24,324 nucleotides of DNA, taken from positions 1 to 24,324 of the forward strand of contig JNEM01010209.1 of NCBI GenBank assembly GCA_000697335.1, in the 5' to 3' direction. The stretch is from Conidiobolus incongruus B7586 (lineage: Eukaryota > Entomophthoromycota > Entomophthoromycetes > Entomophthorales > Conidiobolaceae). The position numbers and the translations under genes are program-made. Of the stretch, positions 1 through 10,965 are shown one piece after another. Below the pieces are notes generated by a model. That model searched no databases. It was not told where the DNA came from and saw nothing but the letters and a program-made list of their open reading frames with translations. Position 1 is the stretch's first letter; each line of letters begins with the position of its first letter.

Positions 1-740
1 TTTTATAAAAATATTTATATAGATTATTTATAGAAGTTAACAAATAATAATTAATAGCAAAAAATTTTTAAAATATAATATTATATAATAATTTAGTTAA
101 CTTCAAATTAAAATATCAGATATTTGATATTTAATTAATTAAACATATTTTAAATTTATAGCTAACTAAAAAATACAAAATTAAAAATAATTATAAATAT
201 CATATATATACCTAAATAAAAAATAGCACAATATCTGTATTTTGATATCAATACTGTTACAACCTTAATGATATTGTTTTAAATTACTTAAAATATTATA
301 AACAAATACTTTATGCTTTAAATTCAAATAAAATACAAAAAATAAATATATAGTTAAAATAAATAATATTATGTTAAGTTTAATCTTATTTAATTGGAAA
401 AGCCATTGTAATAAAAAATATATAGTTTTCAATATATAATGTATTGGCAAAATATTAAAAAAAATGCTTAAATTAGAAAAATCAAAATTACTTAAATTAT
501 TAAATAAATAAAATTATCTAAAAATTTAATTTTTAGGTTTAAATATTAAAAATATAATTTCCCACTAATTATTATTAACAAAGGTAAATTTTTCATTATA
601 GAGTATATTTTTGAATTATAAAATTAATGTTTTTATTTAGTATAAGAAATAGCTAGTTGAAAAAAATTTAATTTTTTTATAATAAAAAATCTATACATAA
701 AATTAAAATTATCAAAACTTATTAAAAATAATATTTATAA
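1..740. other. AT-rich desert, no gene seen
   Basis: The stretch is almost entirely A and T with short homopolymer runs and stops in every frame. A 61-codon open frame on the minus strand at 265-450 has only the Ile/Leu/Phe/Tyr/Lys/Asn composition expected of random AT-rich DNA. The right-hand end may hold further unreadable sequence of the transposase relic that starts at about 741. Confidence 0.6.
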
Positions 741-962
741 AATTATCTTCCATATTCATCAGATATAAATCCTTGTAATTATGATTTTTTTAGTGATTTG
801 GATTTGACTCATGAATATTTGATAATATCTCAACTATATATTTTATAATCAAATGTAATTATGATAATAAATTATAAAAAACTATATTCAGGGGTTAAGC
901 AATTAACATTGGTATAAAGTCATTTTGTTGAAAAAGGAGAAAGATATCAATTATTTACATGA
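741..962 (+). mobile_element. Decayed mariner/Tc1-type transposase, C-terminal part
   Basis: Two recognisable pieces lie in the same plus-strand frame. The first (741 to about 833) reads NYLPYSSDINPCNYDFF and matches the hallmark YSPDLxPxDYxLF block around the third catalytic residue of mariner-type DDE transposases; the second D of that block is N here. About 45 codons later in frame, LYSGVKQLTLV, a stop, SHFVEKGERYQLF fits the family's C-terminal block (FYxxGIxxLxxRWxxCVxxxGxY). Stops interrupt the frame between and after the pieces, and the upstream catalytic domain and terminal inverted repeats were not recognised. It is an old, inactive DNA-transposon fragment about 200 bp beyond the 3' end of SMC2. 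Family assignment is by eye from motifs. Confidence 0.6.
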
Positions 963-1164
963 TTTTACTTTTGCCTTTGTTTTTTATATTTTTTAAAATA
1001 AAAATTCAATATTACCAAACTTAATTTTTGAGCCATTGAATATTAGCAGTTCAATGATCGATCATAAATTCAAATAGAAAAAATATATCAAAAATTAAAT
1101 GAAATCATAATTAATATGTAAATTTATCTTGTAAATATATATGAGCAATATTCAGAAATAAATA

Positions 1165-4100
1165 TTATCTTGATTTGTTCCTATCGGATTTATGTTGAGA
1201 ATTTCGCTATATTCAAAATAGTTAGTCTTAAGAATAATGCAAAAATCATTTATCTTACCTCGACAACTGAAATTCCATCCTTAAACTTAGCTTTAAATAA
1301 AACGTTTGCATTATTAAACATACCATCCTTCAAGGAAACGACAATAAACTGTGATCCTTTGAATCGTGTTCTTAACAATTGACCAATATTTTGAGTATGG
1401 GATAAATCTAAGGCAGCATCGATTTCATCGAGAATATACATAGGTGCAGGTTTAAATTGGAGGAGCGATAAAATCAAAGACAGAGCAATGAGAGATCGCT
1501 GACCTCCAGAAAGTTCGGTTAAAGATTGTTTCCAAACACCACCTAAATTTACGCGAACTTCTAGTCCTTCCATTAATGTCTGACCCGGAGGTGGCTCTAA
1601 TTTAGCTAAATTCCCAGGTAATAGCTCAGAGAAAATCATACCAAAATCACTAAGATGAATTTGGTGAGGTTTTTATATTAATGAGAAATATATTAATATT
1701 ACCTGCTAACTTTGGTCCAAGTATTCTGAAGAGCTTCCTTCTTATAATCATCTAGTGAATGAATAGTATCTTCAATTTTCTTCTTATCTCTCTTGATAGT
1801 ATTTAACATATGTTTCAACGTAGATTCTTGCTTTTCTACACTATCGATAGTGTTCATTACTTTAGCATTGATTTTCTTTCTCAGCAAAGTATATCGCTCT
1901 TCTAAGACTTGTAGCTTCTGTGTACAGTCTTCAATATCAAATTTGGAGAAATCATATTGAGTATTTGGTTGTCCAAATTGATCCTTTTGAGCAGCAATCC
2001 AATCATATTCAGCATCAAGTTGTTGAATCATCCTTTGGGCTTGCTGTTCTTGTTGATATGTACGATCAATAGTATAGGTAATCTTTTTGATTCGAACTTG
2101 TAATTCTGCTTCTTCGTTGATACGAGTATGCTTAAGTTGTTCTAACTCTTTAATTTCTTGATCTTCTTGCTTTCTAGCAGCATTCAATGTTTGAAGTTCT
2201 GATTTTAATGAACTATGTTGACTCTGGTATGCTTGAATCTTATTTTGAATTTCTTGATGCTCTGATTCTAGAATAACTAAATTTGCCTCAGCTTCAGATA
2301 ATTGTGCTTCACCATTAGTTAAATCAGATTGTAACTGTTCAATTTCGAGTTGTAAGGTGGTGTAAGCGACCTCTGATTCTTTATAAGTTTTTGTTATCGT
2401 ATCTAAGATTGTCCTTTCTTGAGATAGTTGGTGTTCCATGTCTTTCAGCTTAGTGGTTTTATTTGCGTTAAAATCATTCATCTCAGACTCCAAACGACTA
2501 GTTTCTTGAATTGCAGCCTGCCTTTTAGTTTCAAGGGATTGTATTTGCAAAGATAGGCTTTGGCGTTCTTCAATAATCGATTTAATACGGTTTTCAATGG
2601 TGGAATGAGAAGAGGTACTAATTTGTTTGTCGTAAAGTGCGATTTCGTGTTTCTTTAAATCAATTTTTTGGGAAAGTGACTTGTAATGAGAAGAAACCTG
2701 GTGTAATTGGTTGATTTGATCAGTAGTCTTTTCAATCTCCTTTGTAAGGTGGGTGATCTTTTTCTTGATTTCGTTCATTTCATTAATCTTAATCAAAATT
2801 CCGGATGATTGAGGCTTGGATCCACCTTGAAGGGTTCCTGAAGGATCGTAAACATCACCATCAAGGGTTACAGATTTAGTTCGAACTCGTTCATTAAATG
2901 TAACTAAATTAGCAGTATTAGGATCGTCACAAATAAATGTATTTCCAAATACATATTCAAGAGCCTTTGACACATCATCGTTATATCCAACCAGGGTGAG
3001 AGCAAGGTGTACCTTTCCAGGAGCTAAACTGGTGGCTGTGTTGACAACTTGATCAGAAGCAATGTATGGGTTGATTTTGTTTAGAGGAATAATAGTGACC
3101 TTCTTTCTAAGCTTTCCCTTTTCAAGTAACAAAGCACCAACATTCTCGTTTTCAACAACTACATTATACAAACGACCACCTGCACAAATTTCCAAAGCAG
3201 TAGAAAATTGAGAATGGTCAGAATCTAAAGAAATCAATTCTGCTACTAGACCTCTAACTTGACCACGATCGAAATTGGGGTAAGGATCTTGGTAAGTAAA
3301 CTCCAAATTGGATATTTTAGAAGAAATAGCATTGTAATCTTTTTGTAATGTTTTCAACTGGGATTGCATAGAAGATCTAGATTCAATTAATTGTTTTTCA
3401 ATTTCAGGTTGAAAATTTAAAGAGTTTAAATTTTCTTGTAATCGACCGAGTTCAGATATTGCTTGCTCCCTTTTAGTCATTGTAGTTTGATTTTCATCAA
3501 GTGCATTTTGGACATTTCTTTGGCACTTTTCCAACTCGGAAGCAAGATGAGAATCTTTGATTTTAGCTTGTTGGATTTGAGTCTCAGCTTGAATGGCTTC
3601 ACCTTGTGCTAAACGAATCTGTTCCATAAAACCAGTACCTTGGCCTTCTTTACTTGAAACACCAGTCTTGAGAGATTGTAACAAGTCTTCCATATTTTGA
3701 ACCTTTTGAAATTGGAGATCATAGTTCGTTTTGATCTTTTCGTATTCTGCTTGTTGAGTTTGCTTGATGTTAGATTTTTCTTCCAAAACTGATCTAATTT
3801 CAGATACACTTGATTTCATCTGGGAAAGATTACTACTTTCTTCTTTCAAAGTGGAAGATTTAATATCAATCTGAGTTTGTAACCTGACTATTTCGTTTGA
3901 AAGTTGCTTGATTTTTGTGTGAACTTGCGATGTATTTGAACTCTTACTATTCAATTGATCTGAAAGGCGTTGAATTTCAGATTCGATCGATGGAATTTGT
4001 TTTTGAACCATATCCAACTCTGCTTTAAGCTTTTCAGCAAGACGAATATTATTGGCATGATCACTTTCGTTAGATTGAATAAGCTGGGTATTAGTATAGT

Positions 4101-4919
4101 ATTGATGAGCAACAACTAATCGTTTCATTCTGTCGTATTCGATTTCGATTTTCTGGTAATCTAAATAGGCTCTCTTTTCAGCTCGAAGCTTTTCCAGTTT
4201 GGGCCCTATTTCTTCATTTAAAATAGTTGAAATTTCTTGAAGCTTTTTCTCTTTTTTCAAAATCGTCTTAAATGCCTTCTCTTTACGCTCTTCAAACATT
4301 CTAGTACCAGCAGCTTCTTCAATCATTGCTAAGATTTCAGGTGGTTTCATATTCAAAACTTTAGTAATTTTTCCTTGCATGATTAAAAAATGAGGATTAT
4401 TGACATTAAGCTGAACTGATTGAAAAAGATTCGTAACCGCTTGCTGTTGAGCATTATGACCATTAACAATGTATTTATTACGGCCTCCAACCATAATCTA
4501 AAGGTCATAAATAAGTACTATTATTAAACTAATATTAAGATGTGAATACTTGGCGAGTCACTGTAATTTGTTTATATTGCTCATAACCAACTGGACTTTT
4601 AGATGTGTCATTATTATTGAATACAATAGTGACTGATGCCTTGGTAATGCCAGCTTGACCTCTTTTATAAATTAATTCTTGTAAGTTGTTTACTCTGACC
4701 TGTAAAATTGTTAGAATTTCAAGGGTGGAAAAGTTAACAAATTTGGATTACATGTGTAAGATTAGAAATCCCTAAAACGAAGCAAATTGCATCAAGAATA
4801 TTAGACTTCCCAGATCCATTAAGCCCGGTAATAGCTGTAAATTCTGGATCCCAAGCTTTTATATGGGTACGAGATGCATAGGATTTGAATCCATCTAATA
4901 TTACTTCTTCAATATACAT
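1165..4919 (-). CDS. SMC2: SMC2, condensin ATPase subunit (5 exons)
   Basis: SMC2 pairs with SMC4 at the hinge to form the ATPase core of condensin, which compacts chromosomes in mitosis. Exons in transcript order are 4919-4752, 4699-4550, 4497-1703, 1649-1259 and 1206-1165, joined by GT-AG introns of 52, 52, 53 and 52 nt. The product is 1181 aa, the usual length. The start [15 protein letters not shown] is the canonical SMC2 N-terminus. Walker A GLNGSGKS lies at residues 32-39, the Q-loop Gln ([13 protein letters not shown]) near 147, a coiled coil to about 515, a hinge at about 516-667 (QVRGLVAE to [11 protein letters not shown]), a second coiled coil, the signature LSGGQ at 1084-1088 and Walker B YILDEID at 1109-1115. 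The SMC2-specific stretch [15 protein letters not shown] separates it from SMC1, 3 and 4. The last exon adds only [13 protein letters not shown] after the conserved VVE; its R continues the fungal VVER. All catalytic motifs are intact, so the gene looks functional. Confidence 0.97.
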
Positions 4920-6326
4920 ATGTACTCGACTTGATAGTAATGGAATTCAGAAATACAAAAAATAAGAATATATTTTAATTTCGAAGATGAATTGAGTATT
5001 TTATGATATTTATAGTTTTTTAATATATTATCAGATCTTTGAATAATATTTTTTAATTAGTTTAAAAACTGTTGGGTGTTGGTAAGGAATATTTAATTTT
5101 GAGAAATAACAATCCAATTTATGGGATGGATTTCAATAATTATGATGAATGCAATTGTAAAAAAAATGGTTGAGATAATATAATTCACATAGATTATAAT
5201 GAAGGATTTGGACTGAAAAATTAAAATATATTAAAAATGAATATAAACTAATATCAATTTTATCAATCTATAAAATATGTAATTAAAATAAATAAATACT
5301 GCTTTTGATCCATAATTGAAAATGATTTTTCTTTTGAGCAATAAAATTATGATTTTTTTAATTGGTGGATTTCAATAATGGTTTAAGTTATACCTATATT
5401 CATATAAAAATTATATTAAAAAAAATTGATTCTACCAAAATAATATTTAAAATAGGAAAATATTAAGTATATTATTAACTAAAAAATAGCATTTGATTGG
5501 TATTATAACTAATGTAGCATTAAAAAATTGAACCAATTATTTACAATATAAATTAAAATCAAAGTTTTTAACAACTAAATATTTGAAATATATATTTATT
5601 AATCAAACCCATATTAAGGTTATAGAAAATATATTTATTAAATCATAATGTTAGCTATATTTAATAATGTTAAAATATATAATCAAAACTTAATATTAAA
5701 TTGAGCTTTAAATTCTAAGAATAATTGCCAAGGTTGCAAAATATTAGATATTTCAATTTTGGAAAAAAAAGGTATTTAATTAATACTGAATTCAATATAA
5801 ATAAGATTATTAAACGATTAATATAAAAATATCAATTATAAAATAAAATTCAATAGGATATTATCCCATTAATATAAAATAAAATAACTTGATACAATTA
5901 TCAATGGAAAATTGTTAATCAAAAATGAGGAATATATTGATGAAATTAATTTTTAATTTTTACTATGGAAATTTTTTCTTATACTAGGTTAAAAAATCAA
6001 AATTGGCAAATGATCAATTTTAGTTGGGTTTAAAACCTATTCAACAGAATTGTCACATAATTAAATCATAAAATCTGATCGGAAACTTTGAATAATTTAG
6101 AAAATTGACCTTATCTTGGGTAAACACTTTTGTGATTTTTTTATAATTTATTAAAATATCAAAAGAGTTTTAATGGTTTTCATTAACTTATATTCAAGTA
6201 TCATATAAGCTGAATACCATTTTTAACTCTTTCAGATTAATTAGTTTGGAAGGAGAGTATACAATTGGAGGAATAAAAAATTGATTAGTCAAATAATAAT
6301 TAAGGATAAAATTCGGCAGAGGGAGT
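4920..6326. other. Intergenic AT-rich region between SMC2 and STE12
   Basis: This holds the presumed SMC2 promoter (next to 4919) and the STE12 3' region (next to 6327). I see no conserved gene, RNA or clear core promoter motif. A plus-strand open frame at about 5061-5178 has mixed amino-acid composition but no recognisable domain. The sequence downstream of the STE12 stop was read for a spliced C2H2 zinc-finger exon and none was found. Confidence 0.6.
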
Positions 6327-7694
6327 TTAAAATTCGCTAGGATTGCATAGGAACATACTTAGCTGAGCAGGATCGAATACTTCATCCAGCGTACCTGGTT
6401 GTTGGTTGGTTGGAGGTTGAGTAGAGTAGGGACGAGCTTTTGGTGCTGGGAAAGGATACGGCGAGGGAGTGGTCCAATCCATTCTCTGTTTTTTACGCTG
6501 TATTTTGCCATTAGCATGATGGCGAACACTGTCAAAATCTTGACCATAAATGGGATTAGAGTGGAGGAGCGAGGTATACGGGGTAGCAAAATCCAAATTT
6601 AAGAGATCTGGATACGCTGTAGGCTGGGGAGTTTGATTTCTGTGGTCATCGGAAAGGGGAGGAGATTGAAACATGGGTGTCGAATTGGAAGAGTAGTCAA
6701 TAATATTGGGGAACTGGGCAGACTGGGGAATAGGTACAGAGTAATTTACCTGTCTTTGTGTTTCATCGAGATTAAATAGCTGGGAATTATTGTGACTATA
6801 GGCAGAAGTTAATGGATCATTGAGAAGGTCATTGAAGAGGGCTTGTTGAGGAGGAAGGAAAGAGGACATGTTCATCTGAGGGTGAAAATGTGTAGAATGG
6901 CCATAACTGGAGAGGTGGTGTTGTTGAAGGTGCATTGGTGTAATCATTGAGTGATAGTCCATTTGAGCCATTGGGCGTGGAGCAGGTGCAGGTTGATTTT
7001 GAGAAAGTGAGGCAAGGTCATCTACAAGGAATTTGTAGGCTCTGGCAGGAATACCTGGATGTGCAAGTGGGTGATCCAAGATGGGATCTGTTTTTTTGTT
7101 AGAGGCGTCTTCGCCTTGTGAGCTATCTTCGCTTTCTGTTGAGCTTGAATCTTTTGACTCTACTGAATCATCAGAAGTAGTCTCATTTGTGGATTCGCTT
7201 TTTACCTTGGCAAGCTCAGAAATGGGAGTGTTATCCTCATTTTCACGTCCAGGAATTACAATGGTTGCTGGTTCAATTCCTGCAGCTTCTCTTTTGACAT
7301 CTCTTTCTAAAGCATCAAGGAATAATCTATCATGAGGTACAGAGTACCAAAAGAAGACCTTTTGTTTCTTTTGGGTTCTAATACAGTTATTTCTGTATAA
7401 CATTTCCAAGAATTCTGATCTAGGCTCTTCCAGAACCGCATCAATACCTGGTTTTAAATTACGCAAATCACTAAAAACACCTTCCTCAAACTTTTTCAAA
7501 TTTTTCACCTGACGACCATATAACTGGAAACGATACATTAAAGTGCGAACAATGTCAGTCCCAGTCATAAAAAATAGATGATTCCATAAAATACAAGAGA
7601 TCTGTTCTCCATTATTTAATTGAAAGCGTTGAATAGGTTGCTCTGGATCCCAATGGCTTGGCCCAGTCAATAAAAACTCTTTTAAAGATTCCAT
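6327..7694 (-). CDS. STE12: Ste12-family transcription factor, zinc fingers absent
   Basis: Ste12 proteins are fungus-specific regulators acting below MAPK cascades in mating, invasive growth and, in pathogens, host penetration. This single-exon gene encodes 455 aa. The family's homeodomain-like DNA-binding region covers about residues 5-140, with blocks FLLTGPSHWDPEQPIQRF, GTDIVRTLMYRFQLYGR, KFEEGVFSDLRNLKPG (68-83) and CIRTQKKQKVFFWYSVPHD followed by RLFLDALERDVKRE. It is followed by an acidic Ser/Thr/Glu stretch (about 165-195), then a low-complexity His/Gln/Pro/Tyr-rich region. Ser/Thr-Pro sites at T156, T252, T339, S344, T355, T371, T409 and S411 are candidate MAPK targets (inference). 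A basic cluster KIQRKKQR at 397-404 could be a nuclear signal. Many filamentous-fungal Ste12 proteins end in two C2H2 fingers; none is present here, as in the yeast form. A GTATGT donor-like site lies about 11 codons before the stop, so an alternative 3' end cannot be excluded. Confidence 0.95.
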   Translation of the reverse strand: MESLKEFLLTGPSHWDPEQPIQRFQLNNGEQISCILWNHLFFMTGTDIVRTLMYRFQLYGRQVKNLKKFEEGVFSDLRNLKPGIDAVLEEPRSEFLEMLYRNNCIRTQKKQKVFFWYSVPHDRLFLDALERDVKREAAGIEPATIVIPGRENEDNTPISELAKVKSESTNETTSDDSVESKDSSSTESEDSSQGEDASNKKTDPILDHPLAHPGIPARAYKFLVDDLASLSQNQPAPAPRPMAQMDYHSMITPMHLQQHHLSSYGHSTHFHPQMNMSSFLPPQQALFNDLLNDPLTSAYSHNNSQLFNLDETQRQVNYSVPIPQSAQFPNIIDYSSNSTPMFQSPPLSDDHRNQTPQPTAYPDLLNLDFATPYTSLLHSNPIYGQDFDSVRHHANGKIQRKKQRMDWTTPSPYPFPAPKARPYSTQPPTNQQPGTLDEVFDPAQLSMFLCNPSEF

Positions 7695-7906
7695 TATAAC
7701 TATTGAAATTGAAAAAAAAAATCTATAAAAATCTATTAATCTAAAAACACTTTTTGGTTAAGTATATAAATAGGTAAGGAGTGTGGCGAGTAGTAGGGTA
7801 GGAGGCAAAATCAAACCAGAGGAATCAATTGCAATAGTATACGCAGAGCCCAATTCGAGTAGGAAATATAACTTGAGTCAAAGAAGACAGCTTGTGTGTT
7901 TATATA
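7695..7906 (-). promoter_or_regulatory. STE12 leader and TATA box
   Basis: Read on the minus strand, a consensus TATATAAA lies at 7906-7899, about 205 bp before the STE12 ATG. The DNA after it is pyrimidine-rich on the coding strand and contains no ATG before the start codon, as expected of a 5' leader. A T-rich tract ending in CAATAG just before the start resembles a 3' splice site, so a leader intron is possible but unproven. One exact TGAAACA pheromone-response element (minus-strand reading of 8204-8210) lies about 510 bp upstream; one match in an AT-rich region is weak evidence for autoregulation. Confidence 0.5.
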
Positions 7907-8298
7907 CTAGATTTATATCCGTTATTTTAATCCCGATTGAGTAAAAAATTTTAACGGCTTTGAATTAATTGTAAAATTTAACTAATTTGAAAATTCAACG
8001 TACAAGGAAGTTTTCAAGCCAATCTGTAAGGCCAAAAATTTCCCGAATCCCATCTTATCCACACTACTTGGGATTGTACATACTAAAAGCAGACTCTCAG
8101 ACGATTATCAACTGAATTTAATATATTCTTCTAAAAGCTATCCTTATTCTCTAGGCTGAAACTGCTTATTATGAAAATAAGATAATCATGTTACTATTAG
8201 ATTTGTTTCATCTTTTATAAAATTTTATTCTTTAAAATTATTTAAACTTATAACTTAAATTAGCCAAACTTATATTAGTACAAGTTTATTCTATTGTG

Positions 8299-8342
8299 AT
8301 TGGCTAATTATACCATATTAAACCAATCAGGTTAAATCCAAT
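8299..8342. promoter_or_regulatory. Cluster of three CCAAT boxes
   Basis: ATTGG at 8299-8303 (a CCAAT on the minus strand) and CCAAT at 8323-8327 and 8338-8342 lie within 44 bp, about 610-650 bp upstream of the STE12 ATG. CCAAT is the binding core of the HAP/NF-Y complex. Three copies in this span exceed what base composition predicts, but the distance from STE12 leaves the target unclear. Confidence 0.3.
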
Positions 8343-10965
8343 ATGATTTCATTCAATCTTAAAACAAAGTCACAAAGGAATATACTCAATTTTTCTTGTA
8401 TTAATAAAAATACAGAATGTTTTTAAGGAAATTTTTTTAATTAATCAATAGTGTAAGTTGAACTAATCTCAATCCAGCTAATTAGAAAAAAAATTATAAA
8501 TTCGTTAGAGTTTATTAATAGACATGACTTGAACTAGAGTGTTGATATTAATAAGATCACTCACATCAATTAAGCAAAATCACTTATTCGATATAATTGT
8601 TCAACAGATTAAATTAACTCATCAATTAAAACAGTAATTGGGTATGCTGATCTCCGTTAGAAAATCTCTAGAATAAAATCAGTATAATAATTTATAAATT
8701 ACACTCTCCCAATTAAGTTAATATAGGTGAATTTGTTTGAAATGCAATTTTTAGTGTGAATTTTCAATTATAAATTTTCCTTTTAAAAATTTAGTTAAAG
8801 GAAGTTAAGTTTCAAAATATATTTAATTCTTTTTCATTTTATAATGTTCCTAATTTTCTCTAATTATATTATATTTATTATTTTTCTCATATTACAACTT
8901 GTCTAATAAATTATATGCTAATATTGATATTATTTACCTGTGTTGATTATCAATTTATAGCTTAAATGAACTGTATTTTTCAATTGTTTATACTACTAGA
9001 CTATCATTTGATTTTCATCCACAAATTTAAATCCTCTATTTCATTATAATATCAAAATACCATATTTTAACAATAGTTTCAATTCTAACTTATCCAAATA
9101 CCCGTAAAAATTAAGTTCCGGTTAGGATTACCTAGTTTAGAATTATCAAATACTTGAAGTCGGAATGGTTTTGAAATACTATAAATCATTTTATTATAGC
9201 GTTTTTAAAATTTAACATAGTCAGTTTCATTATATCATAATAAATCATTTAATAATTGATAAAAATTTAAAAGTATAAAATTAAGCAACAATTTTATAAT
9301 TATAAATCAGTATTTTAAAATGCGATCTTTAGTGATCAAAATTCTTCAACTCCTATTTAAAGTTGCTTTTATTTGAATAGTTTAGAATAATCAATTCAGA
9401 AATTTTAAATTTATAACTCTTTGCTCTGTATACAAATTTATAACTAAATAATATAGTATGATAATTGATAAATATATTGCCTAATAGTTTTTTATTACCA
9501 TGTTTTTAGTGATAAATTCATAATGAATATTGAATGATATTATATTTGACCAATTATCTCTAATAATTCAAATTATGGCAATAGGCTTTGTACTAAAAAT
9601 TAATTGAATAACAAATATTCAATATGTTGATGTTTACCAATTAAATCAAAAACTTAAATCTAATTCGAATATAATAATTGAGAGTGTTTTATGGTGGAAT
9701 AATTCGCCATAGAAATATTATAATGTTTTTAATTAAAATCATTAAAGTAAAATTCCTATATATAATTATTTTGAAATTAGGTATAAATTAATATTAAACA
9801 TTGTTAGTGGGCTTTGAGATAATTCAAATTATCTAGAATAATATTAAATTTTGAATTTAATTTATACTGGGACAGTTCAATATCTAAAGAGATGTAATAT
9901 AAATGTATAGTTGATAATATTAAATATAAACTTATAACTGATTAAAGATATAATTAGAATATTAAAATTAATTTAATATTTAAATAATGACTCATTTTGT
10001 TAGAATTTTAAATTCACTCCAAAAAAATTATATAACTCTTGCTTATAATTTATGATTTAGCTCATATTCTTAATTAATGTAAATTCATAAAAAATATTAT
10101 ATTCGATAACACAAATTATTATTTACTTAATCAAAAAAAACTAAGTAATTATGTTCTATTATATCTTTAGTGATTCAAAAATCATAAATTTTACATATGT
10201 AATATTCAATAATAAATCATCGAAAATTTTCACTAATCAGTTGGATTTTTCAATAGATTCAAAAAAGTAATAGAAATTAATTTATCAATACTATAGGTAA
10301 TAATTAATCGGTATTTTAATATTAGTTAGTAATTATTTTATTATATAATATTAGTGTATCTGATAAGGTTTACTATTTATTAGGTTTTCTTGAATATACA
10401 GTAAGAAATGATAATAGGTATAATAAAATAATTATATCATAAGAGCCTGAAAATAGCAAAATATAATATTTGTACAACTAGTAAAAATCTCAACATGTGT
10501 CAAATAACAAACACAAATATCTTGATTAAATTATTCCGAAAGTTCATATTCTTCTATTACAAAAGACCTAAAAGTCTAGACTAATAAACCTTTGGATTTC
10601 GTGATAAATGAATTCCAAATATTGTTATAAGATAAATTATTTAATTAAAACAATGATCCTGATTTTTTATTCAGATATCAATTATTGAGAATGAGATAAT
10701 AGTAAAAGTCAAGTTATGGTTTTAACTCTTGGTATATTGATCAGCTGTAATACATCAATCAATAGACATTAAAGCATAAAATATACCAATCATATTGTGT
10801 CAATTTTATTTTAAATGTGTGGAGCTTATGTTAATTTCAACAAATTATTTTTACTACTAAATTACTACTGAAATATTAAATTAAATAATCGTTTTATATA
10901 AATCTTAAATTTGTTGATTATTTTACAGGGCATTCTTTGAGGATGGTAGTGTTAATAAGCTCTGA
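8343..10965. other. AT-rich gene desert
   Basis: I find no conserved gene, tRNA or rRNA here on either strand. The sequence is AT-rich with frequent stops. Parts near 10490-10830 have slightly richer codon texture in short broken frames but match no family I recognise. Confidence 0.6.

Noticed and set aside
5061-5178. Plus-strand open frame (GVGKEYLILRNNNPIYG...) in the SMC2 promoter region
   Set aside because: Mixed composition but short and without recognisable domain; the opposite strand is equally open, which argues against a real gene.
5345-5378. Sixteen-base match to the mariner relic (AATTATGATTTTTTTA)
   Set aside because: The motif is AT-only apart from one G and the flanks do not align as protein, so a second copy is not supported.
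7982-8053. Minus-strand small ORF (MGFGKFLALQIGL...) upstream of STE12, in a less AT-rich patch
   Set aside because: It lies upstream of the STE12 TATA box and so probably outside the mRNA; 23 codons with no similarity I can name.
10490-10830. Plus-strand patches with coding-like texture, for example IIPKVHILLLQKT and DPDFLFRYQLLRM
   Set aside because: They fall in different frames with many stops and match no family; they could be relics but cannot be distinguished from chance by eye.
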